NCBI RefSeq assembly: GCF_013823385.1
Contig: NZ_PNMA01000014.1
Coordinates: 24,745 to 88,744, forward strand
Source of the DNA: Hyphomonas sp.
GTDB lineage: Bacteria > Pseudomonadota > Alphaproteobacteria > Caulobacterales > Hyphomonadaceae
Direction of reading: 5' to 3'
Length of the DNA: 64,000 nt
The position numbers and the translations under genes were made by a program. The notes beneath the pieces are model-generated. The model searched no databases and was not told the DNA's origin. It worked only from the letters and a program-made list of their open reading frames with translations. Each line of letters begins with the position of its first letter. The first letter of the stretch is position 1. Positions 1 through 6,978 of the stretch are shown here, one piece after another.

Positions 1-99
1 CAGGGCGAAGCGGCCAAGGCCGTGGCGATCGCCGCCAAAGATGGCGCTGAAGATGTCGGCGTGCTGGTCAAGGGCGCGCTGAAGGAGCTGGCACGGTGA
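1..99 (+). CDS. ruvA: Holliday junction helicase subunit RuvA (3' end only)
   Basis: Only the last 32 codons and the TGA stop are present; the gene enters from the left edge. The peptide is a small alanine-rich helical tail ending in KGALKELAR, which fits RuvA domain III, the flexible C-terminal domain that contacts RuvB and stimulates its ATPase. The assignment rests mainly on the downstream ruvB and the usual ruvA-ruvB order, because too little remains for identification from sequence alone. Nearly 190 bases separate it from ruvB, much longer than the usual ruvAB spacing; the gap is filled by palindromic sequence. Confidence 0.8.
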   Translation, partial: QGEAAKAVAIAAKDGAEDVGVLVKGALKELAR

Positions 100-112
100 G
101 CCGCGCGAAACG

Positions 113-262
113 ACCCCTTGCCCCTCTCCCACGCAATGGGAGAGGAGGGGCCCATTGCGAAGCAATGGGAGGTGAGGGTCTTGAAACATTCGTGAGCGCA
201 GAAGGCCCTCACCTCCCACGCCTCCGGCGCGGGTCCCCCCTCTCCCGCAAGCGGGAGAGGGG
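113..262. repeat. GC-rich palindromic intergenic element between ruvA and ruvB
   Basis: This gap is built from several inverted repeats. CCCCTCTCCC (121-130) faces a GGGAGAGG arm from 138. CCATTGC (152-158) pairs with GCAATGG (162-168). GGGAGGTGAGGG (167-178) pairs with CCCTCACCTCCC (206-217). CCCCTCTCCCGC (237-248) pairs with GCGGGAGAGGGG (251-262) across a two-base loop. The composition and nested hairpins resemble the dispersed palindromic elements found between genes in many alphaproteobacteria. No other copy was seen in this window. Confidence 0.7.
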
Positions 263-286
263 TACGGCTGCGCCGGGAGGCAAGGC

Positions 287-1315
287 ATGACCCGCAAAGA
301 TTCTCTCGCCGATCCCAACGCGCAAGGCGGCGACGCGCTCGACCGCGCCCTCCGTCCACAGACGTTTGAGGATTATGTCGGTCAGCGCAAGGCGAAGGCC
401 AATCTCAAGGTCTATGTCGAGGCCGCGCGCGGGCGCAAGGAAGCGCTCGACCATGTGCTCCTCTTCGGCCCGCCCGGCCTTGGCAAGACGACGCTGGCGC
501 AGATCCTCGCCCGCGAAATGGGCGTCGGTTTCCGCGCGACCTCCGGGCCTGTGATTGCCAAGGCGGGCGACCTGGCCGCCATCCTTACCAATCTTGAACC
601 CAATGATGTGCTGTTCATTGATGAGATCCACCGCCTGCCCGCCATCGTGGAGGAAATCCTCTATCCGGCGATGGAGGATTATGCCCTCGACATCGTGATC
701 GGGGAGGGGCCGGCGGCGCGTTCGGTGCGGCTCGATCTTGCGCCCTTCACGCTGGTGGGCGCCACGACGCGCGCCGGCCTTCTGGCGACGCCGCTGCGCG
801 ACCGGTTCGGCATTCCGGTTCGGCTCGAATTTTACGAGGCCGAGGAGCTTGGCCGCATCGTCATGGCGGCCGGCCGCAAGCTTGGTGCTCAGATCACGGA
901 AGATGGCGCGGTGGAGATCGCCGCCCGCGCCCGCGGCACGCCGCGGATCGCCCTGCGCCTCCTGCGCCGGGTGCGCGACTTTGCCGAGGCAGACGGGGCA
1001 GGCATCAACCGCGTCTCAGCCGCCAAGGCGCTCAAACGTCTGGAGATCGACGAAGACGGCCTCGACGCGCTCGACCGACGCTATCTGCACGCCCTGGTCA
1101 AAACCTATGCCGGTGGTCCGGTCGGGGCCGATACGCTGGCCGCTGCCCTGTCAGAAGCGCGCGACGCGGTGGAAGACGTGATCGAGCCTTATCTGATGCA
1201 GAAAGGCTATGTGGCACGCACACCGCGCGGGCGGGTGGCTGCCCCGCTGGCCTATGAGCGCCTGGGCCTGAAAGCGCCGGGGGGGCAGCAATCAGCGCTT
1301 TTTGATGAGGAGTGA
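287..1315 (+). CDS. ruvB: Holliday junction branch migration ATPase RuvB
   Basis: RuvB is the hexameric AAA+ motor that, with RuvA, drives branch migration of Holliday junctions in recombinational repair. The 342-residue protein has the family's normal length. Walker A is GPPGLGKT at residues 61-68, Walker B is DVLFIDEIH at about 107-115, and the family segment [12 protein letters not shown] is near the N-terminus. A sensor/arginine-finger stretch, ATPLRDRFG, is near residue 170, followed by a winged-helix domain. The ATG at 287 has GGGAGG at 275-280. It follows ruvA across a palindromic spacer and is followed 3 bases later by the GFA-family gene. Confidence 0.98.
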   Translation: MTRKDSLADPNAQGGDALDRALRPQTFEDYVGQRKAKANLKVYVEAARGRKEALDHVLLFGPPGLGKTTLAQILAREMGVGFRATSGPVIAKAGDLAAILTNLEPNDVLFIDEIHRLPAIVEEILYPAMEDYALDIVIGEGPAARSVRLDLAPFTLVGATTRAGLLATPLRDRFGIPVRLEFYEAEELGRIVMAAGRKLGAQITEDGAVEIAARARGTPRIALRLLRRVRDFAEADGAGINRVSAAKALKRLEIDEDGLDALDRRYLHALVKTYAGGPVGADTLAAALSEARDAVEDVIEPYLMQKGYVARTPRGRVAAPLAYERLGLKAPGGQQSALFDEE

Positions 1316-1318
1316 GAT

Positions 1319-1726
1319 ATGTTGGAAGGAAGCTGCTTTTGCGGCGCGGTGGCTTATCGAGCAGAAAGTATAGGACCGATTGGGCATTGCCATTGCCGGA
1401 CCTGCCAGAAGACCCATTCAGCAGCTTTTGCGACGACGGCGCGGGCACCCCGCTCCGGATTTGCCTGGACGAAAGGCGCAAATATCGTTGCCAACATTGA
1501 GTCCACTCCGGGCAAGTTGCGCCATTTCTGTCCCAGATGCGGATCGCACCTTGTTGCCGAATGGAAGGATCAGGACGCCGTTATTCTGCGGGTCGCCAGT
1601 CTCGACACGCCCCTCCCTTCGAAGCCTGTCATCCATATCTGGACGAGCCATCAGGCGGCCCTTTTCGACTTTGACGATGGCCTGCCGCGTTTGCCTGAAG
1701 GTGTTCCGAGGCCAGCTGGAAGTTAG
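1319..1726 (+). CDS. GFA/CENP-V domain zinc protein
   Basis: This 135-residue protein has the GFA (glutathione-dependent formaldehyde-activating enzyme) fold, a small beta-rich zinc domain. The cysteine pattern is visible: C6-x-C8, the CHCRTC cluster at 24-29, and CPRCGS with cysteines at 71 and 74. Family members are annotated as S-hydroxymethylglutathione synthases, but many have no shown activity, so only the fold is claimed. The gene starts three bases after ruvB and is probably cotranscribed. Its stop overlaps the stop of the convergent DUF983 gene. It is an insertion into the usual ruvB-ybgC order. Confidence 0.85.
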   Translation: MLEGSCFCGAVAYRAESIGPIGHCHCRTCQKTHSAAFATTARAPRSGFAWTKGANIVANIESTPGKLRHFCPRCGSHLVAEWKDQDAVILRVASLDTPLPSKPVIHIWTSHQAALFDFDDGLPRLPEGVPRPAGS

Positions 1727-2088
1727 CGGTCCTGATCCATCGCCCATAAGAGGCCGATGATCGCGCCCTTGATCCGGGGAAGGAGCATCAGAACGGCGAG
1801 GATCGCAAACGCGCCCAGCGTCGGCAGCTTGATCCAGATGGGCCAATTTTCCTGCCGCGCGCTGATGAAAGTCAGCCCCGCCAGGAATGGCCCGAGGATC
1901 AGCACGGTCAGCCAGGGCGGGCCGTCCTCGGCGCGGATGCGCCCGATCGGCGCGCCGCACACGCTGCACTCGGAAACCTGCTTCAGATACCGCGCATAGA
2001 GTTTCCCGCGCCCGCAATTCGGGCAGCGATGGCCAAGCCCCCGCAGCACGGGCAGCATGGGGGAAGGGGGCGGCGCGGTCTCTGGCAT
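1723..2088 (-). CDS. DUF983 family membrane protein
   Basis: A 121-residue protein with an N-terminal zinc-ribbon-like segment (RCPNCGRGKLYARYLK and CSVCG, two CxxC pairs), then an acidic-proline stretch (AEDGPPW) and two hydrophobic segments. This is the DUF983 architecture, a family of unknown function common in alphaproteobacteria and often found near cytochrome oxidase genes, though not here. It is transcribed against its neighbours, and its 3' end overlaps the GFA gene by four bases. The protein is probably an inner-membrane protein with the zinc ribbon in the cytoplasm; that orientation is inference. Confidence 0.85.
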   Translation of the reverse strand: MPETAPPPSPMLPVLRGLGHRCPNCGRGKLYARYLKQVSECSVCGAPIGRIRAEDGPPWLTVLILGPFLAGLTFISARQENWPIWIKLPTLGAFAILAVLMLLPRIKGAIIGLLWAMDQDR

Positions 2089-2164
2089 CCCTCCGCTTAC
2101 ACCCGGAAAGCGCTCCCCTGTTATGAGGGATGACGCCGCATGGCGGTCCTGCTAGCATTTTGCC

Positions 2165-3307
2165 ATGGGGATGGGCTGGGACGAGATTGAGAAAATTGAC
2201 GGCTTTGCCGGGCTGCGGGCGCATGCCGAAACCAATGTGCTGCCCCTTCTGGAAAATGCCGGGCTGACAGCCAGTGACGGCGCCCGCCTCAAGCGCCGGC
2301 TCAGCCGGGCCGTCTCTGGCGGCTTCATTGCCTTCGTTCTCAGCTTCCTGCTGGTGCAGGCGCTCCTGCCGGATAGCTGGTGGGGGGAGACCCTGGTATT
2401 CATCCTGTTTCCGCTGCTTTTCCTGGGCTGCCTCCTCGGGTCTCTGCTCCTCTACTGGCGCAGCTTCCTTCGTCTGGTGCTGGATGCCAAGACGCGCTTT
2501 CTAGTCCGGGCGCGGGCCTTGTCTGCTTTGGGAGAGCCGCTTGGTCTTTCCTATGTGGCCATGCCGGGCGGCATGCCTCCCGCGCTCAAATGGCTGGCCG
2601 GGCAATCCTGGGCCCCGGCCGAGCTCAAGGATGCTGCTGGCGCGCTGGAGCAGGCCGGCGGCATGGAGGAGGCGGTGGCCGCCGCGCGCGACGCCGGCCT
2701 GATGATCGAGTCGAATGTCTATGTCATTGGCTCGGCTGAGCAGAAGGCGCAGTATCAGGAGACTGCAGCCCGGCACGCGCAGGTCGAGGACGGCTTCCAC
2801 GGCCGGCGCGGCGGGATCGATTTCGAGCTGTTTGAATGGGTTGAGCGTGTGGAGAAAGCCCCCTCGATCCACCATCTGGTGATCGTGCTGGAGGCGCCGC
2901 TGACCCTCCACGGCGTCACCCAGCTGCGCGCCCGCAAGACGGGCTGGCCACAGGACACGGCCGCCGGGTTTACCGAGGTCGATCTTGGCCCACGCGCCTT
3001 CGGCGAGCTTTACCGGCTGCGCTCCACCGATCAGGTGGAGGCGCGGGCCATCTTCAATCCGGCGGTGATTGAGCGGGTGATCGCGCTGGCCGAAGGCGGC
3101 GCCTTCCGGGCCGTCGGGAAGGGCAGCCGGCTGGTATTCGATTTTCCGGGGGCAGACCGGTTTGCGCTGATTGACTTGGTCACCGGTGCCTGGAGCCCGG
3201 AAACGCTGGAGCGCACGGCGAGCGATCTGGCCGCTGCGCTCGCCCTGGTCGATACCCTGGCCCATGCCTTCATGCTGGCGAGAAAGTCTGATACGGGCGG
3301 GACATGA
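2165..3307 (+). CDS. DUF3137-like membrane protein
   Basis: A 380-residue protein with a short cytoplasmic N-terminus, two membrane segments (about residues 52-68 and 75-97) and a large soluble C-terminal domain. The domain contains GRRGGIDFELFEW and VERVEKAPSIHHLVIVLEAP, which resemble DUF3137 proteins, a family without known function. The stop overlaps the ATG of ybgC (ATGA at 3304-3307), so translation of the two genes is probably coupled. No enzyme motif is recognised. It lies between ruvB and the Tol-Pal genes, where most proteobacteria have no such gene. Confidence 0.65.
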   Translation: MGMGWDEIEKIDGFAGLRAHAETNVLPLLENAGLTASDGARLKRRLSRAVSGGFIAFVLSFLLVQALLPDSWWGETLVFILFPLLFLGCLLGSLLLYWRSFLRLVLDAKTRFLVRARALSALGEPLGLSYVAMPGGMPPALKWLAGQSWAPAELKDAAGALEQAGGMEEAVAAARDAGLMIESNVYVIGSAEQKAQYQETAARHAQVEDGFHGRRGGIDFELFEWVERVEKAPSIHHLVIVLEAPLTLHGVTQLRARKTGWPQDTAAGFTEVDLGPRAFGELYRLRSTDQVEARAIFNPAVIERVIALAEGGAFRAVGKGSRLVFDFPGADRFALIDLVTGAWSPETLERTASDLAAALALVDTLAHAFMLARKSDTGGT

Positions 3308-3756
3308 CCCTTCCTGTTCTCGACGCCCAGAATTTCGATGCCGCGCGCCAGCACTGGATTGCCGTCCGCGTCTATTACGAAGACACAGATTTCACCGGCA
3401 TGGTCTATCACGCCAACTATCTGCGCTTCTTTGAGCGGGGCCGGTCAGACCATCTGCGCGATGCAGGCATCTCGCACCAGTCGCTGCTGGCGCGGGAAGA
3501 CCCGGCCGCCTTTACCCTCACCAATGTAAACGTCACCTATCGCAAGCCTGCCAAGGTGGACGATCTGCTGCATATCCGCACCCGCTATCTCGGCATGGAT
3601 GGCCCCCGCATCCGCTTCTCCCAGACCTGCCTGCGCGGCGATGAAGTGCTGGCCGAAGCGGAGATCACGGCGGTGATGATCCATGCCGATGGCCGCTTGC
3701 GCCGCCCGATCCGGGAAATTTCCGAACATCTCGAAGCCTATCGCTGGCGCGGCTAG
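3304..3756 (+). CDS. ybgC: Tol-Pal-associated acyl-CoA thioesterase YbgC
   Basis: YbgC is a hotdog-fold thioesterase that accompanies the Tol-Pal genes and is thought to act on acyl-CoA or acyl-ACP linked to phospholipid metabolism at the inner membrane. The signature VYYEDTDFTGMVYHANYLRFFERGR is present (YYEDTDFTGMVYHANYL core), with the catalytic Asp in EDTDFTG and the HANY segment. The length of 150 residues is near the family norm. The start overlaps the stop of the preceding gene. It is separated from tolQ by a padR gene, which is unusual because ybgC is normally the first gene of the tol operon. Confidence 0.95.
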   Translation: MTLPVLDAQNFDAARQHWIAVRVYYEDTDFTGMVYHANYLRFFERGRSDHLRDAGISHQSLLAREDPAAFTLTNVNVTYRKPAKVDDLLHIRTRYLGMDGPRIRFSQTCLRGDEVLAEAEITAVMIHADGRLRRPIREISEHLEAYRWRG

Positions 3757-3829
3757 CCCCGCGCGGCTGGCCCGGTCTGAAGCGGCGAGCAGCCTGGCTG
3801 CGAGGAAATTTCCGTGCCGGAGACTTGCA

Positions 3830-3871
3830 TTTAGATATATCGAAATTATCTTCAATTTCGATATATCTAAA
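3830..3871. promoter_or_regulatory. Perfect 18-bp inverted repeat, probable PadR operator
   Basis: TTTAGATATATCGAAATT at 3830-3847 is repeated exactly as its reverse complement at 3854-3871, with the six-base spacer ATCTTC. Each arm contains the smaller palindrome GATATATC. The AT-rich block stands out in a GC-rich region and lies 86 bases upstream of the padR start codon, beyond the end of ybgC. TATATCGA-type palindromes are typical of PadR-family autoregulatory sites, so binding by the adjacent regulator is the likely function (inference). There is no T-run, which argues against a simple terminator. Confidence 0.75.
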
Positions 3872-3957
3872 AGGTGTATCAATGAGCCAATACTCTGATC
3901 AAACCCCTCAAGAAAAACGCTTCAGGCTGCCAGAGGCGCCGAGGCAAAGGAGACTTC

Positions 3958-4512
3958 ATGTATATGCATCACAGAGGCTGCCGGCATGAGCGCTGGCATA
4001 TGAAAATGCACCGGATGGGCGGGCATCGCCGGGGGCCAGGTGGCCGCCGGGGCGGGCGCGCGCTGGGCCATGGAGACCTGCGTCTCCTGATCCTCAGCCT
4101 GATCGCCGAAACGCCGCGCCATGGCTATGACCTCATCCAGGAAATCGAGACCCGGACCGGGGGCACCTACAAGCCGAGCCCCGGTGTCATGTATCCGGCG
4201 CTGGAAATCATTCAGGACCTCGGCTGGGCCGAAGTGCGCACCGAGGAGGGCAAGAAAACCTTCCACATCACCGATGCCGGGCAGGCAGAGCTTGAGCGGG
4301 AAGCGGAGGTCGTTGACGCCATCCACGCCCGTCTGGCCGATCTTCTGGAGGCGGACGAAGCGGCAGACCCCGCAGATGTCCGCAGCGCCATGCACCGGCT
4401 GCGCCATGCGGTGATTTCGGCGGTGCGGGAGCGTGAGGCCGATGAGGCCCGCAAGCGCCGCATTGCGGAGATCCTCACTGCGGCCAGGGACGAAATCGCC
4501 AAGCTCGGCTGA
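3958..4512 (+). CDS. PadR-family regulator with His/Met-rich N-terminus (YqjI-like)
   Basis: The protein has 184 residues. Residues 1-40 are a flexible extension rich in histidine, methionine, glycine and arginine, with H4, H5, C8, H10, H14, H18 and H23. This is followed by a PadR winged helix from GHGDLRLLILSLI, with the family core PRHGYDLIQEIE and PSPGVMYPALEIIQDLGW, then a C-terminal dimerisation helix. A His-rich N-terminus on a PadR domain is the mark of YqjI, the nickel/iron-responsive repressor of a siderophore-interacting ferric reductase in E. coli. No such reductase gene is next to it here, so the target is unknown. The palindrome upstream suggests autoregulation. A terminator follows. 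Confidence 0.88.
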   Translation: MYMHHRGCRHERWHMKMHRMGGHRRGPGGRRGGRALGHGDLRLLILSLIAETPRHGYDLIQEIETRTGGTYKPSPGVMYPALEIIQDLGWAEVRTEEGKKTFHITDAGQAELEREAEVVDAIHARLADLLEADEAADPADVRSAMHRLRHAVISAVREREADEARKRRIAEILTAARDEIAKLG

Positions 4513-4532
4513 GCAGGCGGTATCTCAAAGGG

Positions 4533-4563
4533 AAGCGGGGCGCCGGAAGGCGTCCCGCTTTTT
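4533..4563 (+). terminator. Rho-independent terminator after padR
   Basis: AAGCGGG-CGCC (from 4533) pairs with GGCG-CCCGCTT (to 4560) around a short loop and is followed by TTTTC. It ends the padR transcript before the tol promoter region. Confidence 0.75.
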
Positions 4564-4821
4564 CGCTTCTGAAGGGGCGTCGCGGCCGCCTTCGGCCCGG
4601 CGGAAGATTAAGAATCTGCCATAATGGCTTAACCATCATGCAGTAAGGCTCATATCGACTGAGCAAAGCCTGCAACACGCCGTGTTTCTGCCGGATTTGC
4701 ACTAGATTACAGTGCGGAAATAACCAGTGCCTGCAGTTGAACCCACCCGCGTTTCTGCTACCGCAGAAGCGGTTCGGGGCAGGGTGATTTGCCCCGGCGG
4801 GCCAAGGAGATGACAAGACCC
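4564..4821 (+). promoter_or_regulatory. Leader region of tolQRAB
   Basis: With the padR terminator this forms a 309-base gene-free stretch. No ORF is convincing in it. It is AT-richer than its surroundings around 4600-4730, as expected for a promoter region. Visible elements are TTAACCAT at 4629-4636, which equals a CtrA half-site but may be chance, and the inverted repeat GCACT-N7-AGTGC at 4699-4715. AAGGAG at 4804-4809 is the ribosome-binding site for tolQ. No -35/-10 pair is assigned with confidence. Confidence 0.45.
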
Positions 4822-5532
4822 ATGGAAACGGAAGCAATCGGCACGGTTGCCAGCCATTCGGATTTTTCCCTGATCAGCCTGCTGATGGCTGCTGATCCGG
4901 TCGTGAAACTGGTGCTGCTTGCGCTATTTCTTGCTTCGGTATGGTCGTGGATCGTGATCGGCGAGAAATTCTTCAAACTGGGCGGCCTGAAGAAGTCTTC
5001 ACGCGAATTTGAAGACGCCTTCTGGAGCGGCCGGGCCGGCGAGATCGACATGCGCCCCGGCCAGGGCGGCAAGGACCCTGCCAGCCGGGTATTCATCTCG
5101 GCGGCGCGGGAATGGTCGGATGCCGGCAAGGGCCCGGCCCCGGCAGAAGCCTCTGCCATCGTCAGCCGGGCCGAACGCTCGATGCGCGCCGCAGTAGACC
5201 GGGAGCTTGGCCGGGCAGGCAGCGGGCTTTCCATCCTCGCCACGATTGGCTCGGCCTCGCCCTTCATCGGCCTCTTCGGCACAGTCTGGGGCATCATGAA
5301 CGCCTTCCTCAACATTGCCGAGCAGCAGGATACCAGCCTCGGCACCGTGGCTGGCCCGATCGCCGAAGCGCTCTTCGCCACTGGCCTTGGCCTCATCGCC
5401 GCCATCCCGGCGGTCATCTTCTACAACAAGTTCACCAGCGACCTGACCAAGCTCGCCGACCAGCTCGACACCTTTTCCCAGGATGTCCTCGTGCGCCTGT
5501 CGCGGCGCGCGTCGGATACGGCGCGGGACTGA
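4822..5532 (+). CDS. tolQ: Tol-Pal proton-channel subunit TolQ
   Basis: TolQ is the three-helix inner-membrane subunit that, with TolR, uses the proton motive force to energise TolA during outer-membrane constriction. The protein has one N-terminal membrane segment (VKLVLLALFLASVWSWIVIG), a cytoplasmic loop, and the conserved pair of C-terminal helices with GSASPFIGLFGTVWGIMNAF and PIAEALFATGLGLIAAIPAVIFYNKF. The ATG at 4822 is chosen because AAGGAG at 4804-4809 abuts the alternative ATG at 4810 and would be unusable there. This gives 236 residues, the normal length. tolR follows after nine bases. Confidence 0.97.
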   Translation: METEAIGTVASHSDFSLISLLMAADPVVKLVLLALFLASVWSWIVIGEKFFKLGGLKKSSREFEDAFWSGRAGEIDMRPGQGGKDPASRVFISAAREWSDAGKGPAPAEASAIVSRAERSMRAAVDRELGRAGSGLSILATIGSASPFIGLFGTVWGIMNAFLNIAEQQDTSLGTVAGPIAEALFATGLGLIAAIPAVIFYNKFTSDLTKLADQLDTFSQDVLVRLSRRASDTARD

Positions 5533-5541
5533 GGAGCACCC

Positions 5542-5991
5542 ATGGGCCTGATCCTCGGTTCTGGTGGCAAGGGCGGGCGGCGCGGACGCCGGTCCCTGAA
5601 TGCCGAAATCAACGTGACCCCGTTCGTGGACGTCATGCTGGTGCTGCTCATCGTGTTCATGGTGACGGCGCCGATGCTGGTGCGCGGCGAACAGCTGAAC
5701 CTGCCGCGAACAACATCCGCCCCGCTCAAATCCGATCCCAACGACGCGCCGCTGACCGTCTGGGTCAAGGCCGATGGCACGGTCCTGATCCAGCAGACCG
5801 AAGTGCCCGTAGAGGCCCTCGGCGCCCAGCTGCAGGCGATTGTGGGGGAGGGGTACGACAAGGACGTGTTCCTCTATGCCGATGAAAGCGTGCCCTATGG
5901 CATTGTCATGGACGTGACCGCCGAAGTCCGCGGCGCCGGCTTCACCCGCATGTCCTTCATCACCGAACAGAAGACCAACACCCCCCGCTGA
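5542..5991 (+). CDS. tolR: Tol-Pal proton-channel subunit TolR
   Basis: A member of the ExbD/TolR family with 149 residues. A single membrane segment carries the proton-conducting aspartate in INVTPFVDVMLVLLIVFMV (Asp30), followed by a periplasmic domain containing QTEVPVEALGAQLQAIV and VPYGIVMDVTAEVRGAGF. It forms the channel with TolQ and couples proton flow to TolA. GAGG precedes the ATG. The 9-base gap from tolQ and 23-base gap to tolA support one transcript. Confidence 0.97.
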   Translation: MGLILGSGGKGGRRGRRSLNAEINVTPFVDVMLVLLIVFMVTAPMLVRGEQLNLPRTTSAPLKSDPNDAPLTVWVKADGTVLIQQTEVPVEALGAQLQAIVGEGYDKDVFLYADESVPYGIVMDVTAEVRGAGFTRMSFITEQKTNTPR

Positions 5992-6014
5992 CCCCTGAGG
6001 AGCCAGCTTAACGA

Positions 6015-6938
6015 ATGCTTCGTGGCCTGACAGTTTCCGCTCTTGTGCATGCCAGCGTGCTGGCCATGGCGGTTATGTCATGGCCGCACAAGAAGGATGA
6101 GTGCCAGGAGCAGATCGACCGCATCCGCCGTGAGCAGCCCGGCATCAGCTCGGTCGAGATCCTGATGCAGCTGCCCCAGTGCGCCTCTTCGGCCGACCTG
6201 CCCATCGACTTCCTCGAGATCGGCCGCATTTCCGACGTCGCCGAGCTGCGCAAATCCGATACGCCCCAGCCCGAGGCCCAGCCGGAAGCCGCGCCCCAGC
6301 CGGTGGAAGAACAGCCGCCCCCGCCCGAGCCCGAACCTGCCCCGGAGCCTGAGCCCGAGGTGGCCGTCCCCGATCCGCGCAAGCCCGAGCCGGAGCCACC
6401 GAAAAAGCCCGAGCCCAAGCCTGAGCCGAAGAAGGAAGAACCCAAGCCGAAGCCCAAGCCGGTGGAGAAACCCCCGGCCAAGCCGAAGGATGACCTCTCC
6501 TTCCTGGACGATTTCGAAAGCGCGCTGCAATCCAAGCGCACCTCCGAGCAGCGCCCCGATGCCCAGCAGACGGACCGTCCCGTGCTGGCCAATTCAGACC
6601 GCGACCAGGCCGGGGCGGGCGCGCGCACCGGCGCGACCGCGTCGCTGCAGGCGGCCCTGCGCCGCCAGATCATGGAATGCTGGGCCACGGTCGACGACCT
6701 GCCGCCCGAGCATCAGATCGATGTTACCGTAAATATGAAGCTGGCCCGCGATGGCTCTGTGATAAGCACAAGCCTGCTCACCCCCCGCTCGCGCCCTGTC
6801 GGCCGGTCGGGCATTGCGGTTGACCGCGCGTTGCTGGCAGTCCGTAAATGCGGTGAGATCGGGAATTATCGCCTGCCGGCGGATGATTACGAGCTTTGGA
6901 AAGATATCGACGTGACGCTTGGCCCGAAGCAGGGTTGA
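6015..6938 (+). CDS. tolA: Tol-Pal energy transducer TolA
   Basis: A 307-residue TonB/TolA-type protein that spans the periplasm and contacts TolB and Pal. Residues 5-22 are the membrane anchor. A short segment with cysteines follows, then a long linker dominated by Pro-Glu and Pro-Lys (about residues 80-160) in place of the alanine-rich helix of E. coli TolA. The C-terminal domain begins near LQAALRRQIMECWATV and contains VNMKLARDGSVISTSLL. Identification relies on the linker, the C-terminal pattern and its place between tolR and tolB. The extended Pro-rich linker is TonB-like. Confidence 0.93.
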   Translation: MLRGLTVSALVHASVLAMAVMSWPHKKDECQEQIDRIRREQPGISSVEILMQLPQCASSADLPIDFLEIGRISDVAELRKSDTPQPEAQPEAAPQPVEEQPPPPEPEPAPEPEPEVAVPDPRKPEPEPPKKPEPKPEPKKEEPKPKPKPVEKPPAKPKDDLSFLDDFESALQSKRTSEQRPDAQQTDRPVLANSDRDQAGAGARTGATASLQAALRRQIMECWATVDDLPPEHQIDVTVNMKLARDGSVISTSLLTPRSRPVGRSGIAVDRALLAVRKCGEIGNYRLPADDYELWKDIDVTLGPKQG

Positions 6939-6978
6939 GACAGATACGCCGCAAGAATTCGATGAGGAGTCCGAACTG

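Noticed and set aside
4629..4636. CtrA binding site upstream of tolQ
   Set aside because: Only a half-site is present, with no second half at the right distance; eight-base matches occur by chance, so it is not listed as a feature.
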